Shown here in pieces: positions 40,113 through 51,127 of a stretch of DNA of 64,000 nt. The DNA is from Fulvia fulva (taxonomy: Eukaryota > Ascomycota > Dothideomycetes > Mycosphaerellales > Mycosphaerellaceae), in the NCBI RefSeq assembly GCF_020509005.1, contig NC_063012.1, positions 6,076,001-6,140,000 of the forward strand. The letters are read 5' to 3'. Under the pieces are notes generated by a model that was not told where the DNA came from, did no database searches, and worked only from the letters and a program-made list of their open reading frames with translations. The position numbers and the translations under genes were made by a program. How positions within the stretch are numbered: position 1 is the stretch's first letter; the number at the start of each line of letters is the position of its first letter.

Positions 40113-42079
40113 TCAGCTTTTGTTGAAGTAAGTGGCGAGCGTGTTCTTCTGGCCAGGGTCGATCTGCTTTTGTTTTGGCTGGCTGGGTCCGCTGTCTTTG
40201 TCTTTAGGTCGTTTGACGCCTATCTGCATGATTCGCATAAGTTCATCGAATTGGTGCGAGGATACAATGCCCCCTGAAGCTTGAACGTGGCCCCGCGCGA
40301 AATCGTCACCCAGCCGTTCTAGTAATGGCAATGTCTCCGCTGTTGTTGTGTCCTGACCATCTTGCTGCAAGCTTGGGTCCGGTAGGCTGGCATACGCTCG
40401 CAAACTTTGGATAATGTCAACAGGAGGGTCACGGCCTCGTGCACAACGGGGTACCCGGCAGCTGAAGTTCACCTTGCCAGGTATATAGCCACTGTTCGCA
40501 CAAAGGACGATTTCGAGCGCTTTGCTCTGCAGGTGACCAGACCACCTCGTTGCGATGACCGGATGAACCTGGCTTTCGCTGGCGATCTTGAAGACTGCGA
40601 TCTTTCCGTCCGGCGAGAACTGCGGTGCTGTATGTGTACAACGCTCGACTTCGGCATTGACCTCAGCGCGAGCGGCAAGAAGTCGATGGCTTCTCAAGAC
40701 AGAGGCTAGAAAGCACAGTTGCGTTAGCCACAATCAAGATAGACGGGGCGATGATACCGTAGCGGCTGGTGCAAGCGTGCAAAAGGAGGCCGCATCTTCC
40801 GAGACCATGCCTTTTGCACTTCATTACTGACCTGGTTCAGCCGTCTCAGCAAGGCTGTCCCACGCGCTCTTGACATCGTAAGTTGCGGTTCGTCGCGGCG
40901 CATTCACCAGTGAGACGACATCATTCAGTGTCTTCTTGGTGTACTTGTTGAAAGTCGCTCTCATGTCACTGCCACAGCATTAGCATCTCAACTTTACATG
41001 GTAAGTAACGAGCTCCCAACGTACGGAAAGGGATGTTCCCACTTCAGAGTGTTCCCGAGGTCGCCATGTGTGCCCACCTGCGATGCATCAGATCAGTACA
41101 TGGATATGACCGAGAGGTAAAGACTGAATCGTAGTGACGGAGCTAGCAGGCTGCCTCGCCCGTGCAGAATGCATTCTGTACCCCCAGTAAGGTGAAGCGG
41201 CGGTTGGTAGATTGCTAGCTCAGTCACCGCTGCACATATCCGGTGAAGATCACTCACAATGCAGAGCCAGTCACATTTGGAGGCCACTTCTGAATGAAGA
41301 GCTTCGCAAAGATGATAAGTCAGTAGCGACGACGTCGCTACAGGAGGAGAGTGGCAGGCCGTGATATGCTCCGAGTTTTGCGGAAAGTCCTGCTCAGTCG
41401 CATGATGATGGTCGATTACCAAACCGACATGCTCGGTTGGGATGATTGGCGGCGCAGCGCGGCTCCCCAGATCGACTAGGAATATGTAGCTGGGAGACAG
41501 CGCGGCAATATTGGAGCGCTCATGATCGGAGTGCACATTGTTACCCTTGGCGAGCAGATGCACGTGGATGGAATCTTTCGGCAAGCCTAGCAGCAATAAA
41601 GTATGCCTCAGTATGGCACCGGCAGAAAGACCATCTGCATCTTTGTCGGGTACAATCACGGTGGTCTTGCGAGAGTTTGCACTGTGGTTGTGTCAGTGCG
41701 GGCGCCTATGGATGGTATATGAGTACATGTAAGGCACTGCACGTGGTGTTGGATCAAAGCCCCCGACACGTCATGCGCTCGCAAGACTCGGAAGCTGCAG
41801 TTCTGGTGGAGCACCGGGAAGTGCATACACATGATGCTTTTGGGAGCTCCTTTCGGGTCACAACGCTTTGCAGCTGAGGAAGGCGCAGGGGAGGCTCATC
41901 ACGTACCACTCGACAATGATTTCTCGGGCTCTCTTGATGGCAGCTTTGGGCGCCGGCCATTGAGTCTCAGCGTCTGCGTCCTTGACGGAAGGTGTGAGAT
42001 GGTAGTCGAGCACCTCAACCTTGGCCTTCTTCACCGGCTTGGCCGAGCTCATCGGAATCTTGCGCTTCGTGGCAGTCAT
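40113..42079 (-). CDS. DHH-family phosphoesterase (RecJ-like)
   Basis: Predicted DHH-superfamily metal-dependent phosphoesterase. Five exons close exactly: 42079-41907, 41681-41258, 41077-41025, 40968-40832 and 40705-40113, for 459 residues. The first metal motif is VIVPDKDADGLSAGAILRHT, followed by YIFLVDLGSRAAPPI and the defining GLVIDHHHATEQDFP. After the third splice comes CIVGTHGDLGNTLKWEHPFP. A basic, Lys/Ser-rich N-terminus (ATKRKIPMSSAKPVKKAKVE) suggests nuclear location, and the C-terminus DPGQKNTLATYF resembles a PCNA-interacting peptide, which is speculative. Fungal members are uncharacterised; activity on nucleic acid or nucleotide is inference from the superfamily. Introns 1, 2 and 4 are long (225, 180 and 126 nt), and two of them hold strong inverted repeats. 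Confidence 0.83.
40706..40831 (-). repeat. Hairpin-bearing intron of the DHH gene
   Basis: A 126-nt intron with perfect 10-bp arms GTGCAAAAGG (40777-40786) and CCTTTTGCAC (40810-40819). Splicing joins LAETAEP to ASVLRSH in frame. It may be an older introner-like intron, but this is unproven because no sister copy is seen here. Confidence 0.45.
41078..41257 (-). repeat. Long hairpin-bearing intron of the DHH gene
   Basis: A 180-nt intron that contains inverted arms GTGACGGAGCTAGCA (41134-41148) and TGCTAGCTCAGTCAC (41213-41227), matching at 14 of 15 positions. A perfect palindrome CAGAATGCATTCTG (41165-41178) lies between them. Such structured introns are typical of introner-like elements, but no second copy is present in this window. 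Confidence 0.5.
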
Positions 42080-43727
42080 GTTGGCCACTTGTCGTATGGC
42101 TGTGCAGCGGTGGGGGGCCGGGCGTCGCTGCCTCGATTGCAGATGATGGGACAGCAGCGTGGTCAATCGCATGTGACCTCCAGCTGTCGCTGTCCCGATG
42201 TGGCGAATGCGAAGCACAGCGGGAGTGCAGATGTTGCAGCAGGAGGGACGGATGTGGCCCATTCAATTGATATCAGTACAGGTGCATATTCTAGTTCTAC
42301 TCGAGGACTTGCAGACACGCCGTGACATCGGTCGAACAAACTCGATATCTCCCGAGATGATCACGTGCGTGCCTCGACATTTCTTCTGCTCGAGCGGTGC
42401 AGGTGCAGGTGCAGGTTACACCGTGGGTTAGATAATATAGTTCTATATACATTGCGACGCACAACGCTCCGTCACAAGCGACATGACCACTCCCCGGGCG
42501 CAGCAGCTGCGAGCATCAGCATCAGCATCAGCATCAGGTGTTGTAGGTATCTGCGACGCTGGCCAGTCATTCGTTCTGCTGCAGGCGGCACTCCCTATTT
42601 CAGCCGCTCGGAGAGCTCCAGCTCCAGTCCAAGGTGTCCAAGGTCGGTCCATTGCGGAGTGTCGAGACGAGAGATGATGATTATGGTTATTGTTACTACT
42701 GTTATCTGACTATGTACATGAGGTGTACGCTGTACCCGACATAGCTGATTTTTGCGTTGCAAAGGTGCGCGTGCCGGCGCCGCCATCTCACTGCTGGCTT
42801 TCACGCATCCCATCCCTCCATGTCTGCCGACGAGTCTAGTCGCATTGACCTTGTCATCGTCGGTAGCCCTCACGCATCAGCACAGCACGGCACAGCACAG
42901 CACGGCACAGCACAGCACGGCACAGCACAGCACGGCACAGCACAGCACTGCACTGACACTGCACTGCGTTGCCATCGACACACCACACCGGGCACGCTCG
43001 CGAGACAGCTTGCACACTCGAGCCGCAACTCTGCTTTGGATCTGCGAAAGGCTGGTCTGGATCGCGACCACACGCCAATCGCCAGAGCTCTTCTGCAAAC
43101 ACCGCAGAGCCTCAACACACCATCACGCACTCGGACCACACGATCCCGCGAGCTTGTAGTCTACTTTGCATCACATCACGATTCACGCCCCACGCGTGGC
43201 TCGACGTCATTCTCCAAGAGGCTCTGCTGAACATGATTCGGTATGTTACCCAGCTACCTGTTGCACTCTGAGAAGCAGTATCAGTATCGCGAGGGCCGCT
43301 TTGCGACAATGCCTCTGCAGCGCCGTCGTCATTTCTACACGACACAGTTGTGCTTCGCCTTGGCCCCCGCAGCCGTCCAGCTACACGCGTAGATTGCCTC
43401 TCATCGCCTCGAGCTTTCAAGGTCTTGACACCATGCATGCATGCGCCGCTCGACTTGACCTTCAAGACAGCATGCTCGACATGGAGCTGACATGCAACCT
43501 AGGCAATTTCCGCGCCCAAACACGACTTTCTCCACCACTTATCATATCTGGACACCATACGCTGAAAGATAAATCGACCATTTCTTCTAACGACATTCGA
43601 CGTCGGACGACACGTCGACGGAACGTCTTTGTAGATAGTTCAATATCCCACGATCCGTTGTTGCGCCGGCTTGCGAATCTGAGGCACAACCTTACCACGG
43701 ATAGCTCACTAGCCCAAGAGTGTCTGG
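42080..43727. other. Intergenic, about 1.65 kb, low complexity
   Basis: Divergent region between the DHH gene and the C2H2 factor. It includes (GTGCAG)n near 42400, (AGCATC)n at 42510-42536 and the 15-bp minisatellite at 42878-42950. A plus-strand frame that ends at 43742 just overlaps the C2H2 start and could be an upstream ORF or part of a longer 5' exon. Nothing else is supportable. Confidence 0.35.
42878..42950. repeat. 15-bp minisatellite (AGCACAGCACGGCAC)n
   Basis: At least four tandem copies of the 15-bp unit AGCACAGCACGGCAC, followed by related CACTGCACTGACACTGC variants. The tract lies in the 5' region of the C2H2 gene. All frames through it are open, which creates spurious ORFs on both strands. 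Confidence 0.9.
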
Positions 43728-45560
43728 ATGGTCTCGACAGATGAGTACTACATCGACGAAGAAGCGCCTATAGTGCACGCAGATCATCTACCGCTGCAAA
43801 GGATAGATCCTGAGGATCATAGTATTGAGATTATTCAGTCGCCGGAACTTAGTACTCCTTGCACTACTTCCAGACACGACCCTGGTCTTGAGGTCCTAGG
43901 CTTTGGCTTAGGTCCGTCACGTTCAGGTTCGTCATCCTCAAGCCACGGCTTGCTGGAGCTCGAACCCGAGACGATGACAGTTCCAGTCACTTTAAAAACG
44001 CCATGCGAGACACTCGTTCAACATGCCAATCTTGATCAGGGTTCAATCGCTGCCAGCGTGCCCGAGTCCAGTGGTAGCGGAAGTCGCATTCAGCTCCAAA
44101 CCACTGCTGCTCTAGCTATACAACAAAGTGATACGAAACCACGTTCACCGAGCGATACCGTTGAGTTAGCATCGAGGCCAGCCCATCGGGTGGACTCAGC
44201 CCAGGAAAGTCTGGACAGCGTTCCCCAGGTATCGAAGCAGGATGCGACAGGCGGTGATGAAAGGACTTCGCCGTTGACTATGCAAACGATGGGGCAGCCA
44301 CCTGCTGGTGCTGATGCTCAAGACTCGATCGCTCAGTCGCCCACTCTACGGAAACATGTCATCCAGGTCGGAGAGAGCCCTGTTCACACTCTACCAGTCG
44401 TGCATGCTGCCTCTTCCGCAGCAGATACTGCAATCACCAGCCAGAGGAAGGAGAGCCTGCCATCATTCCAGCAACTAGCCGACCTTGCGGATATAGCATC
44501 ACAACAGTCCACGGCTTCAGAAGCAAGACCGCCTATACCTGCGCGTCAGCACAGCCATTCCATCAGGTAAGTGGTAACATTGCAACCTTTGTTGAATCCA
44601 GACAAGGCATGCTCAATTGAATGCTGATCAAATTTACCTTCACCCAGCTCCATCACCTCACAGTCGCCCATGATTCCATACTTTCCGCCAGCATACCCGC
44701 ACAGCGCGCAAACATCCCCTGCCGGCTTCAGCACGTCCGCGAGGTCGCCTACAGGTTCCGTTGGCGAGGTCCTATACGGCTCGCCGACACTATTTGCTCC
44801 CCCAAAGTACTATCTTGATCGCCGATCGTCCAACGCGACAGTCGGGACCCCCGGCTTCCCGCCTCCCGTGCCTTCACTGCCATTGGGGTCATCTACCGAA
44901 AGTCATGGTACGCAAGCAAGCTCAAGCACGGATGGCTACAGTACTTCACACACCACGCCTATCGAGCCAGGACCTCCTCCTCCAGACGGCATCGCGAGAA
45001 TCCTTCCACCGCCGCCAGGAATGCCGCTCATCCCAGTTGGTGGATTCAAATGCGATTACCCGGGATGTAATGCAATTCCCTTTCAAACCCAATACTTATT
45101 GAGGTATGTCCCAGCAATTGCGCGGCGCTGATACAAGTCATACTGACATGAAATGAAGTTCGCATAGGAATGTGCACAGTCAGAATCGACCTCACTATTG
45201 TCCAGTGAGAGAATGCCCCCGCAGTGAAGGTGGCAAAGGGTTCAAACGTAAGAATGAGATGATACGGCATGGTTTAGTGCACAATTCTCCGGGTTATGTT
45301 TGCCCATTCTGCCCAGATCGCGAGCATCGATATCCTAGGCCAGACAATTTGCAGAGGTGTGTATCCGCGTGCAGCAACAGAATCCCCCGTGTACTGATCC
45401 GGTGACACACAGACATGTTCGCGTTCATCATGTCGACAAGGATCGCGATGATCCGGCATTGCGTGCGGTATTAGCTCAGCGATCGCAGGGTGCTGTACAG
45501 AAGCAGCGTCGGAGACGGACGCAAGGATCAGAAGAAGACACACCTGATGCCCGTCCGTGA
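43728..45560 (+). CDS. C2H2 zinc-finger transcription factor
   Basis: Four exons close in frame: 43728-44566, 44648-45103, 45159-45356 and 45413-45560, for 546 residues. The first 430 residues are Ser/Thr/Pro/Gln-rich and disordered (SRSGSSSSSHGLLELE, PPPPDGIARILPPPPG). The C-terminal domain has the C2H2-like block FKCDYPGCNAIPFQTQYLLS and continues SHRNVHSQNRPHYCPV. It goes on to RECPRSEGGKGFKRKNEMIR, HGLVHNSPGYVCPFCP and PDNLQRHVRVHH, with a basic tail. This finger arrangement is a widespread Pezizomycotina family of unknown target. The ATG at 43728 is the first in frame; an upstream exon is possible because an adjacent open frame ends at 43742. Confidence 0.82.
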
Positions 45561-47154
45561 GCGTGTGCGTCCTGCAACGATGAAGCATGACGAATGGTTG
45601 GCTGATGAAGCTCGACGAAAGGTTCAGCTTTAGAGGCACGAGTGGTGTGCCTCGCATGGTCTTTGTGAAGATGCGACGGGAACAAGGCATGGCGTCTGGG
45701 ACGCCACCGTGCACGACGGATAAAGGGAGAGCTATCTGTTATAACTTATGAGATATGGCTGAAGCCAAGAGGCATTGAATGTGCTACGAGATGACGACAA
45801 TATACCATGCGCTGTGCGGTGTAGTATAGACTTTGGCCATTTGTAGAGAGCACTCGGATTAGCATAGGGAGTCTGAAGAGTCTATCGCAGCCATGGACGA
45901 TTCACACAATACTGTACCACCACATCCATTGCGGCTTTGGCCCAGAACTGCCATGGCGCTTGCTTGACTCTGAGGTGCCGCGGGGCTGCGCAGGATGTAT
46001 CATGTGGCCGCAGCCTGCAGGGCTGGCCAAACCTTACGGGTGGGTTCAGCAAAAGCGTGGCATGCCTGTCAAGTCTCAGCTGGAGCATGGCACTGGCAGC
46101 ATGTATGATGTGAGCACCTTCACCCACGCTGCCCTGATGTCAAAGCTGCACGTGAGTGATGCATCTGTTCGTCCCACATGAACAGAAGACGAATCACTCC
46201 AGCTCCGGTGGTACCTTTGACGTGCTATCGATTGAGAGGCGTGCCGAAGAATCCTTCTCTGACCTCTGGACCCTGGCGGCGTGCGCCCAATAATGCCGCG
46301 CTGTGGTGCATGTCATCTGCTGGGAGTGCTGGGGCGTGAGGATTATTGGGGTGCCAAGCGGCTCGCTTCGTCTGCGTCGCCGTTGTGGGCAACTGCTGTT
46401 CTAGACTCGTTGCCGTTGTGGGAGAGACTTTGGCGATGCAACGCTACGGCGGCCGAGCCAGCAGCAGAGCGCCGTTGGAGCAGCAGCCACGCGGTCTGCT
46501 TGCAACTTGTGGGTCAGACGAGCTGCATCCATGTGCGAAGTTCAAAAGCGTGCCAGATCCTCGCTGCTCGCGTGGCAATGTCGACGGTCTCGTCATCTAC
46601 CCTATCGGTGCTACCTAGCTACTCATTCACTTGCTACCTGCACATACCCACACCAAGCCTCGAGCCGTTGTCTGGTGAGTGATTGTATCGGAAGCAGTCA
46701 CGCAGCCGCCAGCGATTGCCTTGTCCTTGACCAGGGAACGTGCACACACTACCTACCCTCGTACCTCGTCCGCCTTTCTCTCCGCTCTGCTCCCTGCTTT
46801 GACCAGGAACCTCTTCCCGTGCACAAAGGACAGAGCTTCTTTGTACTCCGCTCCATCATCACACGACCCGCCGCATTTCTACCACACTCGACCTCAGCAA
46901 GCGCACGACATCGACCGACCATAGCGACACTGATCGAAGCCTATCGAGCGAGAGTGGTTCCATGAGAGCGTCATCACCGTCAACCAATGCTTGTCGGCTA
47001 AGCCGGACCACCGCACCGGAGCGCAGTCTTTGGTCTCATGAGCTGTGGGCAGACATCCGGCGGGTGCGACCGAGGGCAGCAAAGGGCGCAGCAACTCATA
47101 GTCACCTTCGTCTGTAGCTTGTCTTGCCTCAAGCAGCGCAGCTCGCACACGACA
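45561..47154. other. Intergenic, about 1.6 kb
   Basis: The 3' end of the C2H2 gene and the long 5' region of the PH-domain gene. Frames at 46281-46682 and 46507-46965 are open but lack motifs, and they lie in CT-rich sequence typical of a long 5' UTR. Confidence 0.35.
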
Positions 47155-48840
47155 ATGCCGCCCTTCACTCTGAACCTGCTGGGCGCAGAAAGCCGCCAGC
47201 GACGAAGGCAAATCGACCGGTCGGAAGCCCAGAATGTCGCAGCGCCGGAAGCGATCCAGCATATCCCGGCAGCAGTAGCAGTAGCGCAAGCGCATACCTC
47301 GACCCACCAACACCAACACCAGCACCAGCACCAGCACCAGCACCAGCACCAGCACCAGCAGACCTCGAGGCCGACAAGACATCGAGTGACGAGCCACTAC
47401 AGCGTCTTCCAGACTTCCTGCACACCCTCGACCGACACACCACCTACATACGCATCTGCAGCGAGGCCGACCATTGCCACATCTCTGACCGAGGGCGCTG
47501 AACCGCTCCCGGGCTATTCCTGCACGGTCGCGGCGGAAGCCAAGCTGCTCCTCAACCTCGAGTCGATCAATCCACTGTCCCCCATTGGCGAAGGCGAGTG
47601 GAGGGAGGTGTACGTCGTGCTCAGAGGCACCCTCCTCAACATCCACAAACCCAAGGATGGAGGTGTCGGCAAGCTGCTGCGGACCTACACTCTGCAACAT
47701 GCCGAGGTGGGCCTGGCGCCAGATGCACAGCACACCATTCTTGTGCCACAATCTCGACTAGCCCATCTCATCCCACACAGCGCACGGCGGAAGGCATGGC
47801 AGAAAGACCCAGATCTGTTCAAGGCAGTCCGCCAGACCATCATGCGTTTACGCGTCGAGACTGATCAAATCATACTTGCCGATTCGGAGGAGGAACGCAT
47901 ACACGCCTTTGTATACGCCCTTGCTGCCGCGATAGATCTTTCGCAGCCGATCGATGAACGCAATATGCCTCGACAGTGTACCGTACCGCGGCGGCGCAGG
48001 AGACAGCAACGAACACAGTTTAACGGCGCCGATCTCACAGATCCTGCCTTGATCGCTGAACAGGAGCGAATCCTCAGCCAAGTGGCTCCGCGCTTTGCCA
48101 ACGCCAACAACACAGAGCAGGACGTGAATCGCCAAGGTGTCATGCCCGATGTGGCGGATACGCCTCAAACACCCACACGGGAAGAAGAGGAAATTGACCT
48201 ATCCACAATGCGCGAAGAGGCCAGCGAGACCGCTATACAGTCTGCATCACAAGCCCGACCAATTCGACCTAGCAACAACCGTCAGACGACCAGCACCACC
48301 GTGAAATCGACCTTCTCTGAGGACATGATGTACGCGTCGCCTGCAACAAACTTCAACGAAGATGGAAAATGGCTGCCTCCTCACCACCGCTCAGCAGCTC
48401 AGATTCAACGCTACATCAAGAGATGCATGCCTGTGCTGCTTGGAGACTCGCAACGCGCAAACGATATCATCATTGCGAATGGCAAGCGCCTACGAATCAA
48501 CTGGCGCATGGAGATGCTCGAAGAATGGGAACTACAGCCTCCGTCGTATAAAGCACACGAATTTGAAAAGGAGGCAGGCCTCGCAAGATCGAGCTCCCAT
48601 CGTTCCTCGAACGGATCAGTGAGCAACGCCGGCCAACTTTCATCGGGCTCGATACTGGCAGGAGATGACGACCAGATCAATCAAGTTGATCACTGCCTGG
48701 ACGGCCTGCAGCTCACGAAAGTCATGTCCGTTACCACCACCACCAACAAAGGAGAGCACAACACGTTTCCAGCAGAACCTAAGGGGCAAGCGACTCAGCA
48801 GCTTGCCCAAGAGATGCACGGCGTCGTCTTCTGTTTTTGA
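47155..48840 (+). CDS. PH-domain protein with His-Gln repeat
   Basis: Protein of 561 residues without introns. The N-terminus is basic. An alternating His-Gln tract (HQHQHQ..., roughly residues 50-68) is encoded by a CACCAG repeat. A pleckstrin-homology-like domain follows near residues 125-265: EAKLLLNLESINPLSPIGEG, then WREVYVVLRGTLLNIHKPKD, and ending EERIHAFVYALAAAIDLS. The C-terminal half is polar, with a conserved-looking block KWLPPHHRSAAQIQRYIKRC and LRINWRMEMLEEWELQPPSY. PH domains bind phosphoinositides or proteins at membranes; the exact role is unknown. The ATG at 47155 (MPPFTLNLLG) is the first in frame. Confidence 0.8.
   Translation: MPPFTLNLLGAESRQRRRQIDRSEAQNVAAPEAIQHIPAAVAVAQAHTSTHQHQHQHQHQHQHQHQHQQTSRPTRHRVTSHYSVFQTSCTPSTDTPPTYASAARPTIATSLTEGAEPLPGYSCTVAAEAKLLLNLESINPLSPIGEGEWREVYVVLRGTLLNIHKPKDGGVGKLLRTYTLQHAEVGLAPDAQHTILVPQSRLAHLIPHSARRKAWQKDPDLFKAVRQTIMRLRVETDQIILADSEEERIHAFVYALAAAIDLSQPIDERNMPRQCTVPRRRRRQQRTQFNGADLTDPALIAEQERILSQVAPRFANANNTEQDVNRQGVMPDVADTPQTPTREEEEIDLSTMREEASETAIQSASQARPIRPSNNRQTTSTTVKSTFSEDMMYASPATNFNEDGKWLPPHHRSAAQIQRYIKRCMPVLLGDSQRANDIIIANGKRLRINWRMEMLEEWELQPPSYKAHEFEKEAGLARSSSHRSSNGSVSNAGQLSSGSILAGDDDQINQVDHCLDGLQLTKVMSVTTTTNKGEHNTFPAEPKGQATQQLAQEMHGVVFCF
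47305..47360. repeat. (CACCAG)n microsatellite, coding
   Basis: About nine copies of CACCAG inside the PH-domain gene. It encodes alternating His-Gln and would vary in copy number without a frameshift, because the unit is 6 nt. Confidence 0.9.
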
Positions 48841-49912
48841 AGACCCAACCACTAATGCATCAACGACGATAATGAATGACACCAAATGATGACGTGCCAA
48901 TCAGCACAGCATAACACGACCTCAGCATCTTTCCTATGTCTCGGTCTCGGAGCCTTCGCCCAAGAGGAAGTATTAGCACTGGCGCTTATGAACGTCCGTC
49001 CATTTTGACTGTCGCTGCAGTTCGACGGACCATCGCCTGGGATGCCGGTGCATCAAGGGCTTCGTTGGCACTTTATGGCTTTACGAACTGGCAAGTCGCC
49101 ACAGCTACTTTGACTTTGAGATACCTCTATAGCATCACGAACATGTACAGTCAAGGAATGCGCATTGTTAGTAATCTGGAGCAGCTCACCGCCGCATTTC
49201 TTCGTAAAATTCAATCTCCTTGGTCATGCGGAAAACCTGGCCTGCCGCCACCTGCCTGTCCCTCACATCCATCAGATCACATGTTTCAAAGATAGAGCGA
49301 AGGGAAGGGAAGGGAAGCAAGCAGCAACCGTCATCGCATGGAAAACATCAATAATGCTGGGGAGAAGAACGATCGCGGCGTCAGCAGCAGCGGTCAAGGG
49401 ACCAAGTCTTGGTGACATCCCAGCCTTTCCGATGATTGCCAGAACTTTCATCCGCAACTTTGCCATATCCTATTCCGGACCTCACCTGTTGCTCGATTCA
49501 AGAGCACACTGTATACTTGAAATGTCGAACCAACGGGATCAAGACATGTCCATGTGGCGATCTCTCAATCATGACTCGATGTTCTATGGTGCTGGTTACG
49601 GATTAAGGTCTATCTATACAGTGGTTGTGCCTCAGAGCCACTCGGTTCCCTCGTTGCAACAATCGTGGCCGCCGAATGCTGTGCAGTCGCAGTCCAAACA
49701 AGGAGTCCTCTCTGTGCTTCGCTCTTCCAGAACGCCGTGATCCCGAGGCTAAAGGTCTCTGTCTAACCCAAACCAAGACGCCAACGCTAAAAATTCAGAA
49801 GATACAGGATGAACTTCAAAAGCCCAAACAAACATTTTCCAGTCGCGTCCTAGCGGACTTTCGATCTCTGAGGCCAACACTTGATCTTCTCTATACAAAA
49901 CAAAGTAGTCGC
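48841..49912. other. Intergenic between convergent genes, about 1.07 kb
   Basis: The 3' ends of the PH-domain gene and the GPI-protein gene face each other here. A plus-strand frame at 49165-49740 has no motifs or plausible splicing. I see no gene. Confidence 0.35.
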
Positions 49913-51127
49913 TCATAACAGATTCCAGAGTAGGGCTAAGGATATGGCAACACCAGCGAGGCCCATGGATGGGGTGTGAGGAGGTAGAGAGGTAGTCGCC
50001 GCAGACGTCATAATGGATGAGTCCACGAACTGCGGACCACAAATCATCTGGACTTGTTCGGCAGCAGTACCGTAGTCTTGGCTGAGCGGCTGGCTAGCAT
50101 TGCCGGCAGTCTCAGCGAAGATTGCCATGGTGTTCTGAAGACAAGTGTTGCAAGCCGGTCGTGCTCCGCCAGGAAGCTTCACTCCCAGCGGGAGGTAGTA
50201 GATGTAGCTACTACTCGGGGAAGATGTGTTGGTGACGGCGTTGCTGAAGCAGTAGTTGCCGTCTGTGTCGGTGAGGCAGCCAGCGTGGTACAGGGTCGGG
50301 TACGACACGAAGCCATTGTAGGCTTGGGTGACCATCGGGTTCTGCATTTCGAGGTCCGCGCCACAATGGGAGTTTTGTTGGATCTGCTGGGCGTATTGCG
50401 ACATGAGGGTAGAGCAGGTGTTGAAGTCGACACTGCATGTTGCGTTCAACGTCTGAGCGAGCCGCAGAGGTGAGCGTGAAGCTGTGAAGAAGCTGTTGGA
50501 AGTCTGAGGCATGGTCAGTTGCGATTCTTCGTAGACGGGTGACTGGGTCTGAAGTACCTGCAAAAGTAAGGAAAATGGCAAGCAATCACGAAGAGTCTGA
50601 TTGCTTAGGAAGTTCTGAAAGAACGTCGGACATGTTGTCGTTGTGAAGTTGTTCCCAATGCTGGTATCGAATGGTCTCGGAAGGTCGAATGATGCAGTCT
50701 CGCTTGCCGTCTGTATGCCAGATCCGGGGGTAGTGGGAGTCGATGATCCTGTCGGTCGTGTGGTGGTAGAAGGCAGACTCGACAGGGAGTCATCTTGCCT
50801 CGGTTCTAGCAGCATTCGTGGAAGAGGTGGTGGCTCACTTCGGTCGAACAACAGCTCCGGTGGCGATATATCCCCAAAGCCATACAGCACATCGGCCTTC
50901 GCGCCTTGACAGAAGGCTAGCAGACAGAGCAGAAAGACCAGCGCCAGATTCGATGCTCGGCTTATTGATCCGTCAATTTGTTTTGAGATTGTTCGGGCCG
51001 GTGGTGGCCGACGTGTGTGGCACAACGAAGAGGTGGGCTCATTCCAGCGCTGTCGATAACAAAGCCATGGCTGTACAGCAGCTCGCGCGGTGCGTGTTGA
51101 GCTGCAGGACGAAATGGCCGTTGTCAT
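49913..51127 (-). CDS. Cys-rich GPI-anchored surface protein (DUF7729-like)
   Basis: Extracellular glycoprotein of about 404 residues with no intron. A hydrophobic segment ASNLALVFLLCLLAFCQGAKA after a basic N-terminal stretch is the probable signal sequence, so cleavage is near residue 80, or a start farther downstream is used. A Pro/Ser/Thr-rich part follows (PSTTTRPTGSSTPTTPGSG), then a Cys-patterned domain (TTTCPTFFQNFLSNQTLRDC, FNTCSTLMSQYAQQI, HAGCLTDTDGNYCF, RPACNTCLQNTMAIF) with several N-glycosylation sites. The tail SSIMTSAATTSLPP plus the hydrophobic end MGLAGVAISLALLWNLL is a GPI-anchor signal. The start at 51127 is the first ATG. Confidence 0.78.
   Translation of the reverse strand: MTTAISSCSSTRTARAAVQPWLCYRQRWNEPTSSLCHTRRPPPARTISKQIDGSISRASNLALVFLLCLLAFCQGAKADVLYGFGDISPPELLFDRSEPPPLPRMLLEPRQDDSLSSLPSTTTRPTGSSTPTTPGSGIQTASETASFDLPRPFDTSIGNNFTTTTCPTFFQNFLSNQTLRDCLPFSLLLQVLQTQSPVYEESQLTMPQTSNSFFTASRSPLRLAQTLNATCSVDFNTCSTLMSQYAQQIQQNSHCGADLEMQNPMVTQAYNGFVSYPTLYHAGCLTDTDGNYCFSNAVTNTSSPSSSYIYYLPLGVKLPGGARPACNTCLQNTMAIFAETAGNASQPLSQDYGTAAEQVQMICGPQFVDSSIMTSAATTSLPPHTPSMGLAGVAISLALLWNLL

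Noticed and set aside
41682..41906. 225-nt first intron of the DHH gene as a certain introner
   Set aside because: It is unusually long but shows only short inverted motifs and no similarity to the other introns in the window.
42752..43230. Long overlapping ORFs through the minisatellite
   Set aside because: They consist largely of translated AGCACAGCACGGCAC units (STAQHSTAQH and AQHGTAQHG). Open frames in every register are expected for this repeat.
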